DNA from: Nocardia carnea
GTDB lineage: Bacteria > Actinomycetota > Actinomycetes > Mycobacteriales > Mycobacteriaceae
DNA length: 60,670 nt
Assembly: GCF_029868325.1 (NCBI RefSeq)
Contig: NZ_JARWNW010000250.1
Location: forward strand, 1-60,670
Reading direction: 5' to 3'
Positions 1-8,252 of the stretch are shown here, piece by piece. The position numbers and the translations under genes are program-made. The notes under the pieces are model-generated. The model saw only the letters and a list, made by a program, of their open reading frames with translations. It made no database searches and had not been told where the DNA came from. The first letter of the stretch is position 1; each line of letters opens with the position of its first letter.

Positions 1-90
1 CTGAGGTCTCGGCGTGAACTCGGGGAGCAGCGGTTTCACGATGTCCCACAACGCATCCGGGACCAGCCGTTGAGCAAGCCTGTCGACCAC
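1..90 (-). mobile_element. IS5-family transposase, N-terminal fragment at window edge
   Basis: Reading leftward from a GTG at 90, thirty open codons run off the window. The peptide carries VPDALWDIVKPLLPEF followed by TPRPQ, the opening typical of IS5-type transposases. Only the N-terminus is visible, so it cannot be said whether the element is intact. The window starting inside an IS is what a draft contig broken at a repeat looks like. No terminal inverted repeat could be recognised in the adjacent bases. Confidence 0.7.
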
Positions 91-337
91 GGGTCACATC
101 ATGCCGCACAACGAATTACACCCACGTAAGACGTCCTCTAAAGCATTCGAACAAGCCGGCGTCAACTCGGGAGCCTCGACCTCGAAAAGCGGGCCCCAGC
201 CGCGTTTCGTTCCTCTCCATCACTGGCGTGCTACGGATCTGGCACTCTGGAACTACATCGACTCTGATGTACGGTGCCCTCTGTTCGCGGCCTGCCGCTC
301 GGCGAGGGCCGGATGCTCGACCGGGCGCGGCGCGTGA

Positions 338-390
338 GAGACCTCCGTGGGCGGAATGAGGTGGCTCCCCATCCCGCCCGTGGAGGTCTC
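338..390. terminator. Strong hairpin downstream of the RNHCP operon
   Basis: The arms GAGACCTCC-GT-GGGCGG and CCGCCC-GT-GGAGGTCTC pair over about 17 bp with only a two-base internal mismatch. The hairpin lies just past the stop codon (399) of the second RNHCP gene in its direction of transcription. There is no clear U-tract, so factor-independent termination is an inference. It could equally stabilise the 3' end or be an IS-related inverted repeat. The rest of 91-398 shows no convincing gene. Confidence 0.5.
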
Positions 391-398
391 CGTTCACC

Positions 399-821
399 TC
401 AGCTCGCCGCGAGACTTCGAACGACGCCCTGGCGTACTCGATCGAGGTACGAGATGGGACGCACCGCGATGCGGACCAGGGCGAGCGGGTTGTCGTCGCC
501 CGCCGATCGGTTGGCACCCATAACGCCACACACAGCGCATCGGTGGATGATCACCCACTCGCCGGAGCCGCGCACCGTGATCGAGATGGCATCCATGCGG
601 CCTCCGCAGCCGGCCGCGCGGTCGCCCGGAATCCTGCGATCGACGTGCCTGCTGCACAGGCATATCGGGCAATGATTGCGGTGCGCCGTACCTGGTGCCT
701 GCATCGAGACATCCACACCGCAACCGAGACACCGGAACGACGTCCCGCGCCGCGCCGGGCCGTCCCGGTGCACCGGTTTGGGGCGCTGCGGTCGCCCGCG
801 GCCGGTATTCCTGCGCGACAT
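399..821 (-). CDS. RNHCP domain-containing protein (second of tandem pair)
   Basis: This 140-aa protein carries the hallmark RNHCPIC motif, a preceding FRCLGC Cys pair, and the later HRCAVCG and GDDN segments of the RNHCP family (Pfam RNHCP). Spaced Cys pairs suggest a zinc ribbon, but the molecular role of the family is not established. The first 28 residues are basic and variable. The start is the ATG at 821. The upstream paralog stops at 827, and its stop codon lies inside the GAGGTGATCG ribosome-binding region, so translation is probably coupled. A longer open frame reaching 1118 overlaps the upstream gene and is rejected. Confidence 0.8.
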   Translation of the reverse strand: MSRRNTGRGRPQRPKPVHRDGPARRGTSFRCLGCGVDVSMQAPGTAHRNHCPICLCSRHVDRRIPGDRAAGCGGRMDAISITVRGSGEWVIIHRCAVCGVMGANRSAGDDNPLALVRIAVRPISYLDRVRQGVVRSLAAS

Positions 822-826
822 CACGA

Positions 827-1171
827 TCACCTCGTATGGAGTTGAGCGAGATGTTCGAACGGGAAAGGTGGTTGCGCCAACGGTTTCACCGCGATGCGGA
901 CCAGCAGCAGTTGGTTGTCGTCCTCGGCGATCGAGGCTGCTTGCAGGCGACCGCAACCGGTGCACCGCTGGATCAGTACCCATTCTCCGTCCCGTAATAC
1001 GGCCACCGCGATCGGATGTGTTCGTGTACCGCACGGTCCGTGTGTGCCGGCGAGGCAGTTGGGACAGTGCGAACGACGTACGGCACCCGGTGCGGCGGCC
1101 GACACCACGAGTCCGCACCGGATACAGGTGAAGGTGGATAGTTGTGAAATCGGCGTGCCACTGTGGGACAC
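827..1171 (-). CDS. RNHCP-like protein (first of tandem pair)
   Basis: This 114-aa paralog of the neighbouring RNHCP protein shows FTCIRCG, HCPNCL, QRCTGCG and DDNQLLLVRIAV in the same order and spacing. The signature itself is altered: the residues before HCP are RS instead of RN. The start is a GTG at 1171 preceded by AGGAGA at good spacing. With only five bases separating it from the second copy, the two form an operon ending at the hairpin near 338-390. Function is unknown; metal binding by the Cys pairs is inferred. Confidence 0.75.
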   Translation of the reverse strand: MSHSGTPISQLSTFTCIRCGLVVSAAAPGAVRRSHCPNCLAGTHGPCGTRTHPIAVAVLRDGEWVLIQRCTGCGRLQAASIAEDDNQLLLVRIAVKPLAQPPFPFEHLAQLHTR

Positions 1172-1584
1172 GGGAGTTCTCCTCTGTGAGATCGATAGGG
1201 CGGCAGAAGTGCCGAGCCGGATCGACCCCGCGGAAGACTCACACCGGACAGGGAACCCGATGTCTGATACGGATCACCGATCCGAGCGGTTCGCGGGATC
1301 GCGAGGAAGCTCGGCGGCCGTCCGGGGGACACTTGACATGATCCACCACCTTCGAGGTCGGAATTGCCGGCACGCGGCCGGATCCGCGCCACCATAGGCA
1401 GTGCGGCAGATCGCGTGCAATCGAATTACCCGCAGTCGTCCGGAACCGCTCGGCTGAACTCCACTCGGCAGCCGCCAGGGGCGGTTGCATCCGGTGCCCC
1501 GGCAGGTCCCTGAGTACCCACCGGAGCTGCTTGCGCGATAGACATTCGAGTCGCCAGGAACTGGTTGCCACCCCTCCACACAAA
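1172..1584. other. Intergenic region without recognisable gene
   Basis: About 410 bases separate the RNHCP pair from the metal-type ABC operon. Overlapping open frames on both strands have arginine/serine-rich, unconserved translations and no ribosome sites. I see nothing here beyond the two diverging promoter regions. Confidence 0.5.
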
Positions 1585-1599
1585 TGGTAATGATTATCA
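1585..1599 (+). promoter_or_regulatory. Fur/Zur-type 7-1-7 operator
   Basis: TGGTAATGATTATCA is a 7-1-7 inverted repeat with one mismatch from perfect symmetry and close to the classical Fur-superfamily core (TGATAATNATTATCA). It lies about 15 bases upstream of the FecCD permease start, where a bound repressor would block the promoter. That suggests metal-dependent control (zinc by Zur or iron by a Fur-type protein) of the four-gene operon. Which metal is unresolved. Confidence 0.6.
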
Positions 1600-1613
1600 G
1601 TACAGATAACTGA

Positions 1614-2735
1614 GTGGAAGTGTGTGCGTTGGCGGCGAATCCTGCGGTGGCTCCCCGGAGCGGAGAAGTAGCCGTTCCGAAACGTCTGCGACGGTGGCAG
1701 GCCCGGACCGGGACCGCGGCGCTCGTCGTGCTGCTCGCGGTTGTGCTGGCGGTGTCGATACTGGTGGCGATCGGGCTCGGGTCCGCGTCGATCCACCCGG
1801 CCGAGACGGCCCGCTTCCTGTGGGCCTCGGTGACCAACGGGACTGTGGCCGCCGACCAGGCAACCCGGTATCAGATCGTCTGGCAGATCCGTACGCCGCG
1901 CGTGCTGCTCGCCGCGGTCGTCGGCGCCGGGTTGAGCGTCGCCGGTGCGGTGATCCAGGCGCTGGTCCGCAACTCACTGGCGGACCCGTACATTCTTGGC
2001 GTCTCCTCCGGCGCCTCCGTGGGTGCGGTGGCGGTGTCGCTGTCCGGGGCGTTGGCCGGCCTCGGAATCTACGCCGTCTCGGCCGGCGCCTTCCTCGGCG
2101 CTCTCGGTGCGACGGCGCTGGTGTATGCCGTGGCCTACCGCCGCCTGGGGGTGACGCCGCTGCGGCTGGTGCTGACCGGGGTGGCATTGGCGTTCGGATT
2201 CCAGGCCGTGATGAGCGTGCTGATCTACTTCGTACCCGGCACCGAGGCGACGAGCACCGTGTTGTTCTGGACGATGGGCTCGTTCGGTGCCGCGACCTGG
2301 GGTTCGCTGCCGGTGGTGGCAATGGTCTCCTTGGTGGGCGGCGCACTGTTGTTCCGGTACAGCCGCGTACTGGATATCATGTCGCTCGGCGACGAGACCG
2401 CCGCGAGCCTCGGGGTGGATGCGGCGGCGGCACGCCGAGCCCTGTTCGCCACGACCGCGGTGATGACCGGGGCAATGGTGGCGGTGAGCGGCACCATCGG
2501 CTTCGTCGGCCTGATCGTTCCGCATATCACCCGGATGCTCTCCGGTGCCGGGCACGCGCGGTTGCTGCTGATCGCGCCGTTCGCCGGGGCGATCCTCACG
2601 GTGTGGGTGGACCTGCTGGCGCGGACCGTGGCCGCTCCGCGCGAACTCCCGATCGGCGTCTTGACCGCACTGATCGGGGTCCCGGTGTTCATCGTCCTGA
2701 TGCGCCGCAGAGGTTACGTTTTCGGAGGCGCGTAA
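1614..2735 (+). CDS. FecCD-family ABC transporter permease
   Basis: This 373-aa polytopic protein is a BtuC/FecCD-type importer permease. It has the family segments RTPRVLLAAVVGAGLSVAGA, SLADPYILGVSSGAS, and GLIVPHITRMLSG, where the ATPase couples. About nine to ten hydrophobic spans are seen. Such permeases move siderophores, haem, cobalamin or related cofactors. The GTG at 1614 is the longest start; a GTG at 1620 is possible. The stop overlaps the next start (TAATG at 2733-2737). It is the first gene of an overlapping operon behind a Fur/Zur-like box. Confidence 0.9.
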   Translation: MEVCALAANPAVAPRSGEVAVPKRLRRWQARTGTAALVVLLAVVLAVSILVAIGLGSASIHPAETARFLWASVTNGTVAADQATRYQIVWQIRTPRVLLAAVVGAGLSVAGAVIQALVRNSLADPYILGVSSGASVGAVAVSLSGALAGLGIYAVSAGAFLGALGATALVYAVAYRRLGVTPLRLVLTGVALAFGFQAVMSVLIYFVPGTEATSTVLFWTMGSFGAATWGSLPVVAMVSLVGGALLFRYSRVLDIMSLGDETAASLGVDAAAARRALFATTAVMTGAMVAVSGTIGFVGLIVPHITRMLSGAGHARLLLIAPFAGAILTVWVDLLARTVAAPRELPIGVLTALIGVPVFIVLMRRRGYVFGGA

Positions 2736-3553
2736 TGCAGGTGCGGATTGCCGATCTCGCGGTGACGATCGACGGCCGCGAGATCGTCGAGGGTGTGGAC
2801 CTCGAGGCCGCGCCGGGCGAAGTCGTCGGTCTCGTCGGGCCCAACGGGTCCGGGAAATCTACGATATTGCGTTGCCTCTACCGCGCGCTCGCGCCCAGTG
2901 GGGGCACCATTCGCATCGGTGCGCAGGATCTCGCGGCCCTGTCGCGACGCGAGTCCGCGCAGCGGGTCGCCGCTCTGACCCAGGAAAGCGGCACCGAGTT
3001 CGATTTCACCGTCGCCGAGGTCGTCGCGCTGGGCCGGGCGCCGTTCAAATACGGCAACCAGCCGCTCACCGCGGCCGAACACGGACTGTGCCGCGCGGCG
3101 ATGGCGCAGATGGATATTGCGCATCTCGCGCACCGCGGCATACTCGGCCTCTCGGGTGGTGAACGGCAACGCGTGCTCGTCGCGCGGGCGCTGGTGCAGC
3201 AGCCCCGGATCCTCATCCTGGACGAACCGACGAATCATCTGGACCTGAGGCATCAGATCGAATTGCTCGGACTGCTGCGGACCGCGGCGCCGACGGTACT
3301 GGTGGTACTCCACGATCTGAATCTCGCCGCCGCGGCCTGTGACCGGATAGGGGTACTGGCCGGTGGCCGGCTGGTGGCAGTGGGGCCGCCACCGGAGGTG
3401 CTGACCGCCGAGCGGATCGCCGAGGTGTTCGGTGTCGATATCGCGGTGGTCGCGCATCCGCTGACCGGCGCACCGCAGATCCTCTACACAGTCCCGGGCA
3501 CACACGAGCCCGTAGCCACGACGGATACGAACACGAAAGAGCCGACACGATGA
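2735..3553 (+). CDS. ABC transporter ATP-binding protein (FecE/BtuD type)
   Basis: This 272-aa ATPase has Walker A GPNGSGKST (near residue 36), the signature LSGGERQRV, Walker B ILILDEPTNHLD, and a switch His in VLHDLN. It powers the FecCD permease encoded upstream. The start ATG overlaps the permease stop, and its own stop overlaps the binding-protein start as ATGA at 3550-3553. The same frame stays open back to 1622, but that extension lies over the permease gene and is rejected. Confidence 0.93.
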   Translation: MQVRIADLAVTIDGREIVEGVDLEAAPGEVVGLVGPNGSGKSTILRCLYRALAPSGGTIRIGAQDLAALSRRESAQRVAALTQESGTEFDFTVAEVVALGRAPFKYGNQPLTAAEHGLCRAAMAQMDIAHLAHRGILGLSGGERQRVLVARALVQQPRILILDEPTNHLDLRHQIELLGLLRTAAPTVLVVLHDLNLAAAACDRIGVLAGGRLVAVGPPPEVLTAERIAEVFGVDIAVVAHPLTGAPQILYTVPGTHEPVATTDTNTKEPTR

Positions 3554-4560
3554 AGGCGAACAAGACCGGCTTGCCCCGGTACAGAGGTGCGATTCTGCTG
3601 ATCACCGGTGCATTCCTGCTGGCGGCGTGCGGCGCGCAGGTCGAGGGCGCCGGTGACGCCGGGCGTCGCACGACGGTGCAGCGTTGCGGCGAGGCAGTGG
3701 AATACACCGTGCCGCAACGCGCGGTGGTCTACGAAGGGGGCAGCGCCGACAAGATGTTCTCGCTCGGACTGGCCGACCATGTGCACGGCTATGTGCTGCC
3801 GCCGGCGAATCCGCCGGTGCGTGAATCGCCCTGGGCGGCCGACTACGAGAAGGTCGAATTCCTGAGCGACGATCTGCTCAACCGGGAACTCGTGGTCGAT
3901 GCGAAAGCCGACTTCGTTGTCGCCGGGTGGAACTCGGGATTCTCCGACTCGCGCGGTATCACCCCCGAAATCCTCGACACCCTGGGTATCCAGAGCTTCA
4001 TGCACGCCGAATCCTGCTTCAACTATCCGGGTTTCCCCGAACGGCACACGCCCTTCGAAGGCCTCTATACCGACCTCGAGCGGCTGGGACAGATCTTCGG
4101 TGTCGAAGATCGCGCGGCGGACCTGATCGCCGATTACCGCGACCGCGTCACCCGGGTGCAGCAGCAGGCTCCGGCCGGGAAGCCGGTCGAGGTATTCCTC
4201 TACGATTCCGGCACCGATAAACCGTTCACCGCCGCGGGGCAGGTGCCCCCGACCGATATCATCGAGTTCGCGGGCGGGGAGAACGTTTTCGGTGATATCG
4301 ATGCCCGCTGGACCGAGGTGAGCTGGGAAGCAGTGGTGGAATCGGCACCGGAGGTGATCATCATTCTGGAATACCAGGACGCTCCGGCGCAGGAGAAGAT
4401 CGATTTCTTGAAGAACAATCCGGCCACGGCATCGCTTCCGGCGGTGGTCGGTGACAAGTTCTTCGTCCTCGATTACAACGAAGCCATCTCCAGCCCGCGC
4501 AATATCGACGGGCTGGAAAAATTTGCCGCATATCTGCGCGATCATGTGGCGGCCGGATGA
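3550..4560 (+). CDS. Lipoprotein substrate-binding protein (TroA/FecB superfamily)
   Basis: This 336-aa protein begins with a lipoprotein signal ending in a LLAACG lipobox, followed by the two-lobed helical-backbone fold of class III binding proteins. The VVAGWNSGFS and ESCFNYPGF segments resemble proteins annotated as F420-0 or cobalamin-type binding components, but I cannot fix the ligand from sequence. It is encoded in overlap with the ATPase and the MFS gene, so the operon supplies a complete importer. A metal-chelate ligand fits the upstream Fur/Zur box. Confidence 0.85.
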   Translation: MKANKTGLPRYRGAILLITGAFLLAACGAQVEGAGDAGRRTTVQRCGEAVEYTVPQRAVVYEGGSADKMFSLGLADHVHGYVLPPANPPVRESPWAADYEKVEFLSDDLLNRELVVDAKADFVVAGWNSGFSDSRGITPEILDTLGIQSFMHAESCFNYPGFPERHTPFEGLYTDLERLGQIFGVEDRAADLIADYRDRVTRVQQQAPAGKPVEVFLYDSGTDKPFTAAGQVPPTDIIEFAGGENVFGDIDARWTEVSWEAVVESAPEVIIILEYQDAPAQEKIDFLKNNPATASLPAVVGDKFFVLDYNEAISSPRNIDGLEKFAAYLRDHVAAG

Positions 4561-5834
4561 TCGACGATCCCGTGGACACCGCCGCCGCAGCGGCAGGACC
4601 GTCGCCGGCGCCCGAACCGGAGAAGCCCGGCGAGAACCCGATATCCGATACCCGGATGGTGGGCGCGCTGTGGCTTGTGCTGGCAGCTGCGATCATCGGT
4701 CTGTTCCCGTTCACGATCTATTCCACGTTCCTGGTACCGATCGCGGCCGCCGCCCGGGCGCCCGAGTCGGGGATCGGGTTCCTCCGCGGGCTGGGTGGGC
4801 TGGCCGCGCTGGTTGCGGGAGTCGCGGTGGCGCCGTTGCTGGCTCGATGGTCGAAGCAGTACGTCGCCGTCGTCGCACTGATCCTGCTCGCCGCGGCGAG
4901 CGTCCTGGCCACTACCGGCACCTTCGCCGCGCTCACCGTCTTCTGTCTGGGCATCGGCATCGCGACCGCCCTACTCACACCGGCCCTACTGACGCTGGCG
5001 ACTGCACGGTTCTCCGGTCCCGGGAACATCGGCCGGGCGGCGACCATGGTTACCGCGGTCCAGTCGCTGGCTGCGGTCTGCGCCGGGCCGGTCATCGGCG
5101 CAATGGGGTCATGGCGTGGCTGGCAGGGAGCGCTGTTGATCACCGCGGCGGTGAGTGTGCTGGTCGCGGTGGGATTCCTGCGCACCCGGGCGCGCGGAAC
5201 CGCTCGGCCGGCGCCGGCGGTTTCGCTCGGATACCTCGCGTCGTTCCGCGCCCTGCGGGCCCAGCCGGACCTGCTCGCGCTCATCACCATCGCCGGATTA
5301 CGCACCACCTCGTTCATGGGATATCTGGCGTTCCTCGCGGTGTTCTACAGTGACCGATTCGAGCTCACCGCCTCAGCGTTCACCCTGGTGTGGACCCTGA
5401 GCGGCGCCGCGTTCTTCCTCGGAAACTATCTGACCGGCCGCTGGGTACGCGATCCCGATTCGGTGATCGGACGCCACCCCGCCCTGGTTCTCACGGCCGG
5501 CCTGCTCGGCGCGCTGCTCGCGGTACTCGGAGTTTTCCACACCACCGCGCTGCTGCCCGCGCTTGCCGCGACCGCCCTGATGGGGTTCGGTCATGCTGTG
5601 GTGGCGGCACAGGTGACCACGTCGATCGCCCGCCGCAGCGGCGACCTGTCCGCGACCGCGTTCAGCCTGAACGCGGCAGGTATGAGCCTGGGAGTGTTCG
5701 CGGGATCGGTGCTCGGCGGTCTCGGGCTCGCGGCCGGGGGACATACCGGTCTCGCCCTGGCATTGAGCGTACCGACTGTTCTCGCGTTGACCCTCGTCCG
5801 CGCGACGACAAGAACCGTGATGCGGTGCGAGTGA
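4557..5834 (+). CDS. MFS transporter
   Basis: This 425-aa protein has about twelve hydrophobic spans after a short proline-rich cytoplasmic N-terminus. It resembles CynX/NimT or sugar-efflux-type MFS proteins. The start overlaps the binding-protein stop (ATGA), so it is made from the same transcript as the ABC importer. That pairing suggests export of the ligand's precursor (for example a metallophore) or import of a related compound; this is inference. The 220 bases that follow hold no gene I can support. Confidence 0.85.
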   Translation: MIDDPVDTAAAAAGPSPAPEPEKPGENPISDTRMVGALWLVLAAAIIGLFPFTIYSTFLVPIAAAARAPESGIGFLRGLGGLAALVAGVAVAPLLARWSKQYVAVVALILLAAASVLATTGTFAALTVFCLGIGIATALLTPALLTLATARFSGPGNIGRAATMVTAVQSLAAVCAGPVIGAMGSWRGWQGALLITAAVSVLVAVGFLRTRARGTARPAPAVSLGYLASFRALRAQPDLLALITIAGLRTTSFMGYLAFLAVFYSDRFELTASAFTLVWTLSGAAFFLGNYLTGRWVRDPDSVIGRHPALVLTAGLLGALLAVLGVFHTTALLPALAATALMGFGHAVVAAQVTTSIARRSGDLSATAFSLNAAGMSLGVFAGSVLGGLGLAAGGHTGLALALSVPTVLALTLVRATTRTVMRCE

Positions 5835-6054
5835 CGATAGCGCAGGGGTGCGCGTTCACCCGCGGTCGGCTGTCGTAGCGACCGGGTGCGTGGGCAACAG
5901 CCTGCCCGCGGCGGTTCGACGCGGCGGCCGGTTCATCGCCGGGAGACGCGACACCGTGGCCGGTCCGGCCGCCACCAGCCGAGGTGTCCGATCACACGGG
6001 AGGCCAAGAGGCGCCACCACCGGGCTCCAGCGCCGGGCCCCGCTGTAGTAAGCC

Positions 6055-6882
6055 CTACCGCACGTCCGGCCGGCGCCGGAACAGTCGCCACCAGGGCTGC
6101 CGATGATCGGCCGGCTGGGGACTGGTCAACTGTTGGTGCTCGGCTTCCCGGACCGATCTCAGCCGATCACGATCGATCCATACACCGGAGGCGGTCTCTC
6201 TGAGCGATCCCTCACCGACGATGCGAGTTGCGAGCGTCCACGTCGCCGGCGTGCCGGGGAGCGTGTGCTCGTCGATCTCGGCGCAGGCCTGTGCCGCGGC
6301 TTCGATATCCGGATGTAGCGAAAGGTGCAGCACTGTGCCGTTGCTCGATGTCACAGCCAGCACGCCGACCGCAATGCCGGCGCTGTCACGGGCTATGCGC
6401 GCCCAGGTGTCGAGAGTTTTGCCCGGCTCGGCACCTAGATGGTCGGCGACCTCGGCCGTGGAGGAAGTCAGTCCCAGGCTGATACAGCGGCGGGCGATAT
6501 CCTGTTCGGACACCCCGAACCGCTCGACCAGTGCGGCCATGCTCATACGTGGAGAATGTGCCCAAGCCATGATCAACTGCTCGTCGGTGGCCCGATCCCA
6601 AAACGGATAACCCTTGGCGGTATGTGCTGCACGGGCCAGGGTCTCGCCGTCGAAGGCAGGGTCGGTGACCATCTCCCGCAGTTTGTGCATCGCGACAGCA
6701 GTGGTATATCTGTCCAGCAGCACGAACCGTGCGCGCGCCCGCACTGCACCCAGCGTTCGGCCGAGCCGGGTAGCGATCTCCTGATCAGTGGCCGTGGTCG
6801 CCAGCGCGGCGAAGAACTCCTGGTAGTCCTCGCCAGTCCACAGACTCCCACGTCGGTCCGCACGCTCATCCATCGTCGTCAT
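6055..6882 (-). CDS. Hypothetical protein with SANT/HTH-like repeats
   Basis: The product is a 275-aa protein of no named family. Near residues 13-50 a Trp-containing segment (LWTGEDYQEFF) precedes EIATRLGRTLGAVRARAR, which resembles a Myb/SANT or Trp-type helix-turn-helix. A second HTH-like stretch (AALVERFGVSEQDIARR) lies near the middle. The C-terminus is acidic, then Arg/Trp-rich. The ATG at 6882 is chosen because GGGG precedes it and the upstream 40 residues look non-coding. A DNA-binding role is an inference. Confidence 0.65.
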   Translation of the reverse strand: MTTMDERADRRGSLWTGEDYQEFFAALATTATDQEIATRLGRTLGAVRARARFVLLDRYTTAVAMHKLREMVTDPAFDGETLARAAHTAKGYPFWDRATDEQLIMAWAHSPRMSMAALVERFGVSEQDIARRCISLGLTSSTAEVADHLGAEPGKTLDTWARIARDSAGIAVGVLAVTSSNGTVLHLSLHPDIEAAAQACAEIDEHTLPGTPATWTLATRIVGEGSLRETASGVWIDRDRLRSVREAEHQQLTSPQPADHRQPWWRLFRRRPDVR

Positions 6883-7065
6883 CCCCGCGCTACCCTTCCG
6901 ATACTGCCAAGCCCCGGATTCATCTACCGGCCCGTTTAACACCGCGGGACTCCCGAGCCCGCATATGGCGGGCATCTCCGATCGCATCGAGAAACAGGTC
7001 ATTGAGAGTGGTCATTCTTGTCCCCTTTACGCCCCAACTGACAACCCGTTACCTTCAACGATAGA

Positions 7066-7455
7066 TCAAACTGCTATGGCTGCGCAGCGAAAAGGCCACG
7101 CGCCGAACAGAATTGCGCTTTTCTCGACGCGGAGCGGGGATGGACTGGAGCCGGTGGCGCGGGTGCCTCTGGGCGCTGTGTCTCCGGTGCGCCCCGGGAC
7201 CGGTTCGCGACCGCAAGATCGTGCGTACAACTCGTCCGACATCCGGGAACGGACCCGGCCCACCAGTTCCGCCACCCGGCGCCCGGTCCAGCCTGCCCGA
7301 GGTTGCAGTGCCGCCAGCAGGCCCGCAGTGTCGTTCCAGGTCCACGGCTGCGGCCAGGCCGACTGACTTTCGGCATCGTTCGCCCTCGAAAGGGCGCCGA
7401 GCCGACCTCCCGATTCCACGACACCGGCACCGGCGCCGAACCCGACGAATGTCAA
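7066..7455 (-). CDS. Possible small hypothetical protein
   Basis: A TTG at 7455 is preceded by AGGAG with four bases of spacing and opens a 129-aa frame with high GC at third positions. Composition is plausible in the middle (WTWNDTAGLLAALQPRAGW, then ELVGRVRSRM). The C-terminal third is less protein-like. No family is recognised, and it could be a decayed remnant. The same frame is open upstream to 7968 but runs over the Nudix gene on the other strand. Confidence 0.35.
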   Translation of the reverse strand: MTFVGFGAGAGVVESGGRLGALSRANDAESQSAWPQPWTWNDTAGLLAALQPRAGWTGRRVAELVGRVRSRMSDELYARSCGREPVPGRTGDTAPRGTRATGSSPSPLRVEKSAILFGAWPFRCAAIAV

Positions 7456-7748
7456 GGATCTCCTGAGGGCAACCGATAAAACTCCCTGAGCCCTACCTTG
7501 ACAGGCCGACCGTCCCCGCATGTGCGGGGGGCGGACGCTCGACCGGCCGTGCGGGGCAACGTATGACAATTTCGGCGTTGCGCGGGCCGGTTGCTGCTGA
7601 CCTGGATTTCCGGGTGGCCAACCAGATGTAGCAGGAGGTACTCGTTGAGCGTTTGCCGGTGCGGGGGTTCGGACCCCTGGAAGACCAGGTACTCGCCTCA
7701 TTCCGGACGGTCCGGATTGCCGGGAGGCATTCGGGCAAACTGCATGCC

Positions 7749-8216
7749 ATGAAGTACAGCGCTGGAGTTCTGCTGTTTCGTCGTGAGCCGGAGGTGCAAG
7801 TGCTGCTGGGGCATATGGGCGGGCCGCTGTGGGCGCGTAAGGATTCGGGGGCATGGTCGATCCCCAAAGGGGAGTACGAGCCGGCGTCCGAGGAGGCTCG
7901 TGCCGCCGCGGGCCGCGAATTCGACGAGGAGTTGGGTATGCCGGTACCCGACGGGGAGTGGATTGCATTGGGTGAGGTGCGGTACGGCAGCGGGCGGAGT
8001 GAGAAGCAGGTCACGGTGTGGGCGGTCGAAGGCGAGCTCGATCCGGGTCGGGTGGTGCCTGGGACATTCGAGATGGAATGGCCGCCGCGGTCGGGCGAGT
8101 ACCGCGCTTTCCCCGAGGTGGATCGGGTCGAATGGTTCGATCTGGCCACCGCGCACGACAAGCTGACCACCGGCCAGCGGCCCTTGCTGTCCCGGCTTGC
8201 CGAGCGACTTGGCTGA
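7749..8216 (+). CDS. Nudix hydrolase
   Basis: This 155-aa protein hydrolyses nucleoside-diphosphate-linked substrates. The Nudix box runs from PKGEYEPASEE to REFDEELGM near residues 40-64, with one extra residue in the first spacer compared with the strict consensus. The N-terminal SAGVLLFRR strand and the later VDRVEWFDL segment are typical of the diadenosine-polyphosphate/NTP-type subgroup. The ATG at 7749 fits the family's N-terminus. Substrate is unknown. Confidence 0.88.
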   Translation: MKYSAGVLLFRREPEVQVLLGHMGGPLWARKDSGAWSIPKGEYEPASEEARAAAGREFDEELGMPVPDGEWIALGEVRYGSGRSEKQVTVWAVEGELDPGRVVPGTFEMEWPPRSGEYRAFPEVDRVEWFDLATAHDKLTTGQRPLLSRLAERLG

Positions 8217-8252
8217 CATCGGAGCCCCCTCGGGAACTGAATTAGTATCGAG

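Noticed and set aside
1622..2734. Minus- and plus-strand Arg-rich frames across the FecCD permease, including a 643-codon frame containing the ATPase
   Set aside because: Composition is typical of shadow frames in high-GC DNA; only the part from 2735 matches a protein family.
7514..7529. CCCCGCA-TG-TGCGGGG resembles the core of an actinobacterial type I-E CRISPR repeat
   Set aside because: It occurs once, with no second copy at spacer distance and no cas genes in the window. It is treated as a simple hairpin.
7655..7690. GGGGGTTCGGACCCC looks like a tRNA T-arm
   Set aside because: No acceptor stem, D-arm or anticodon arm can be formed around it, and it runs into the Nudix gene's upstream region.
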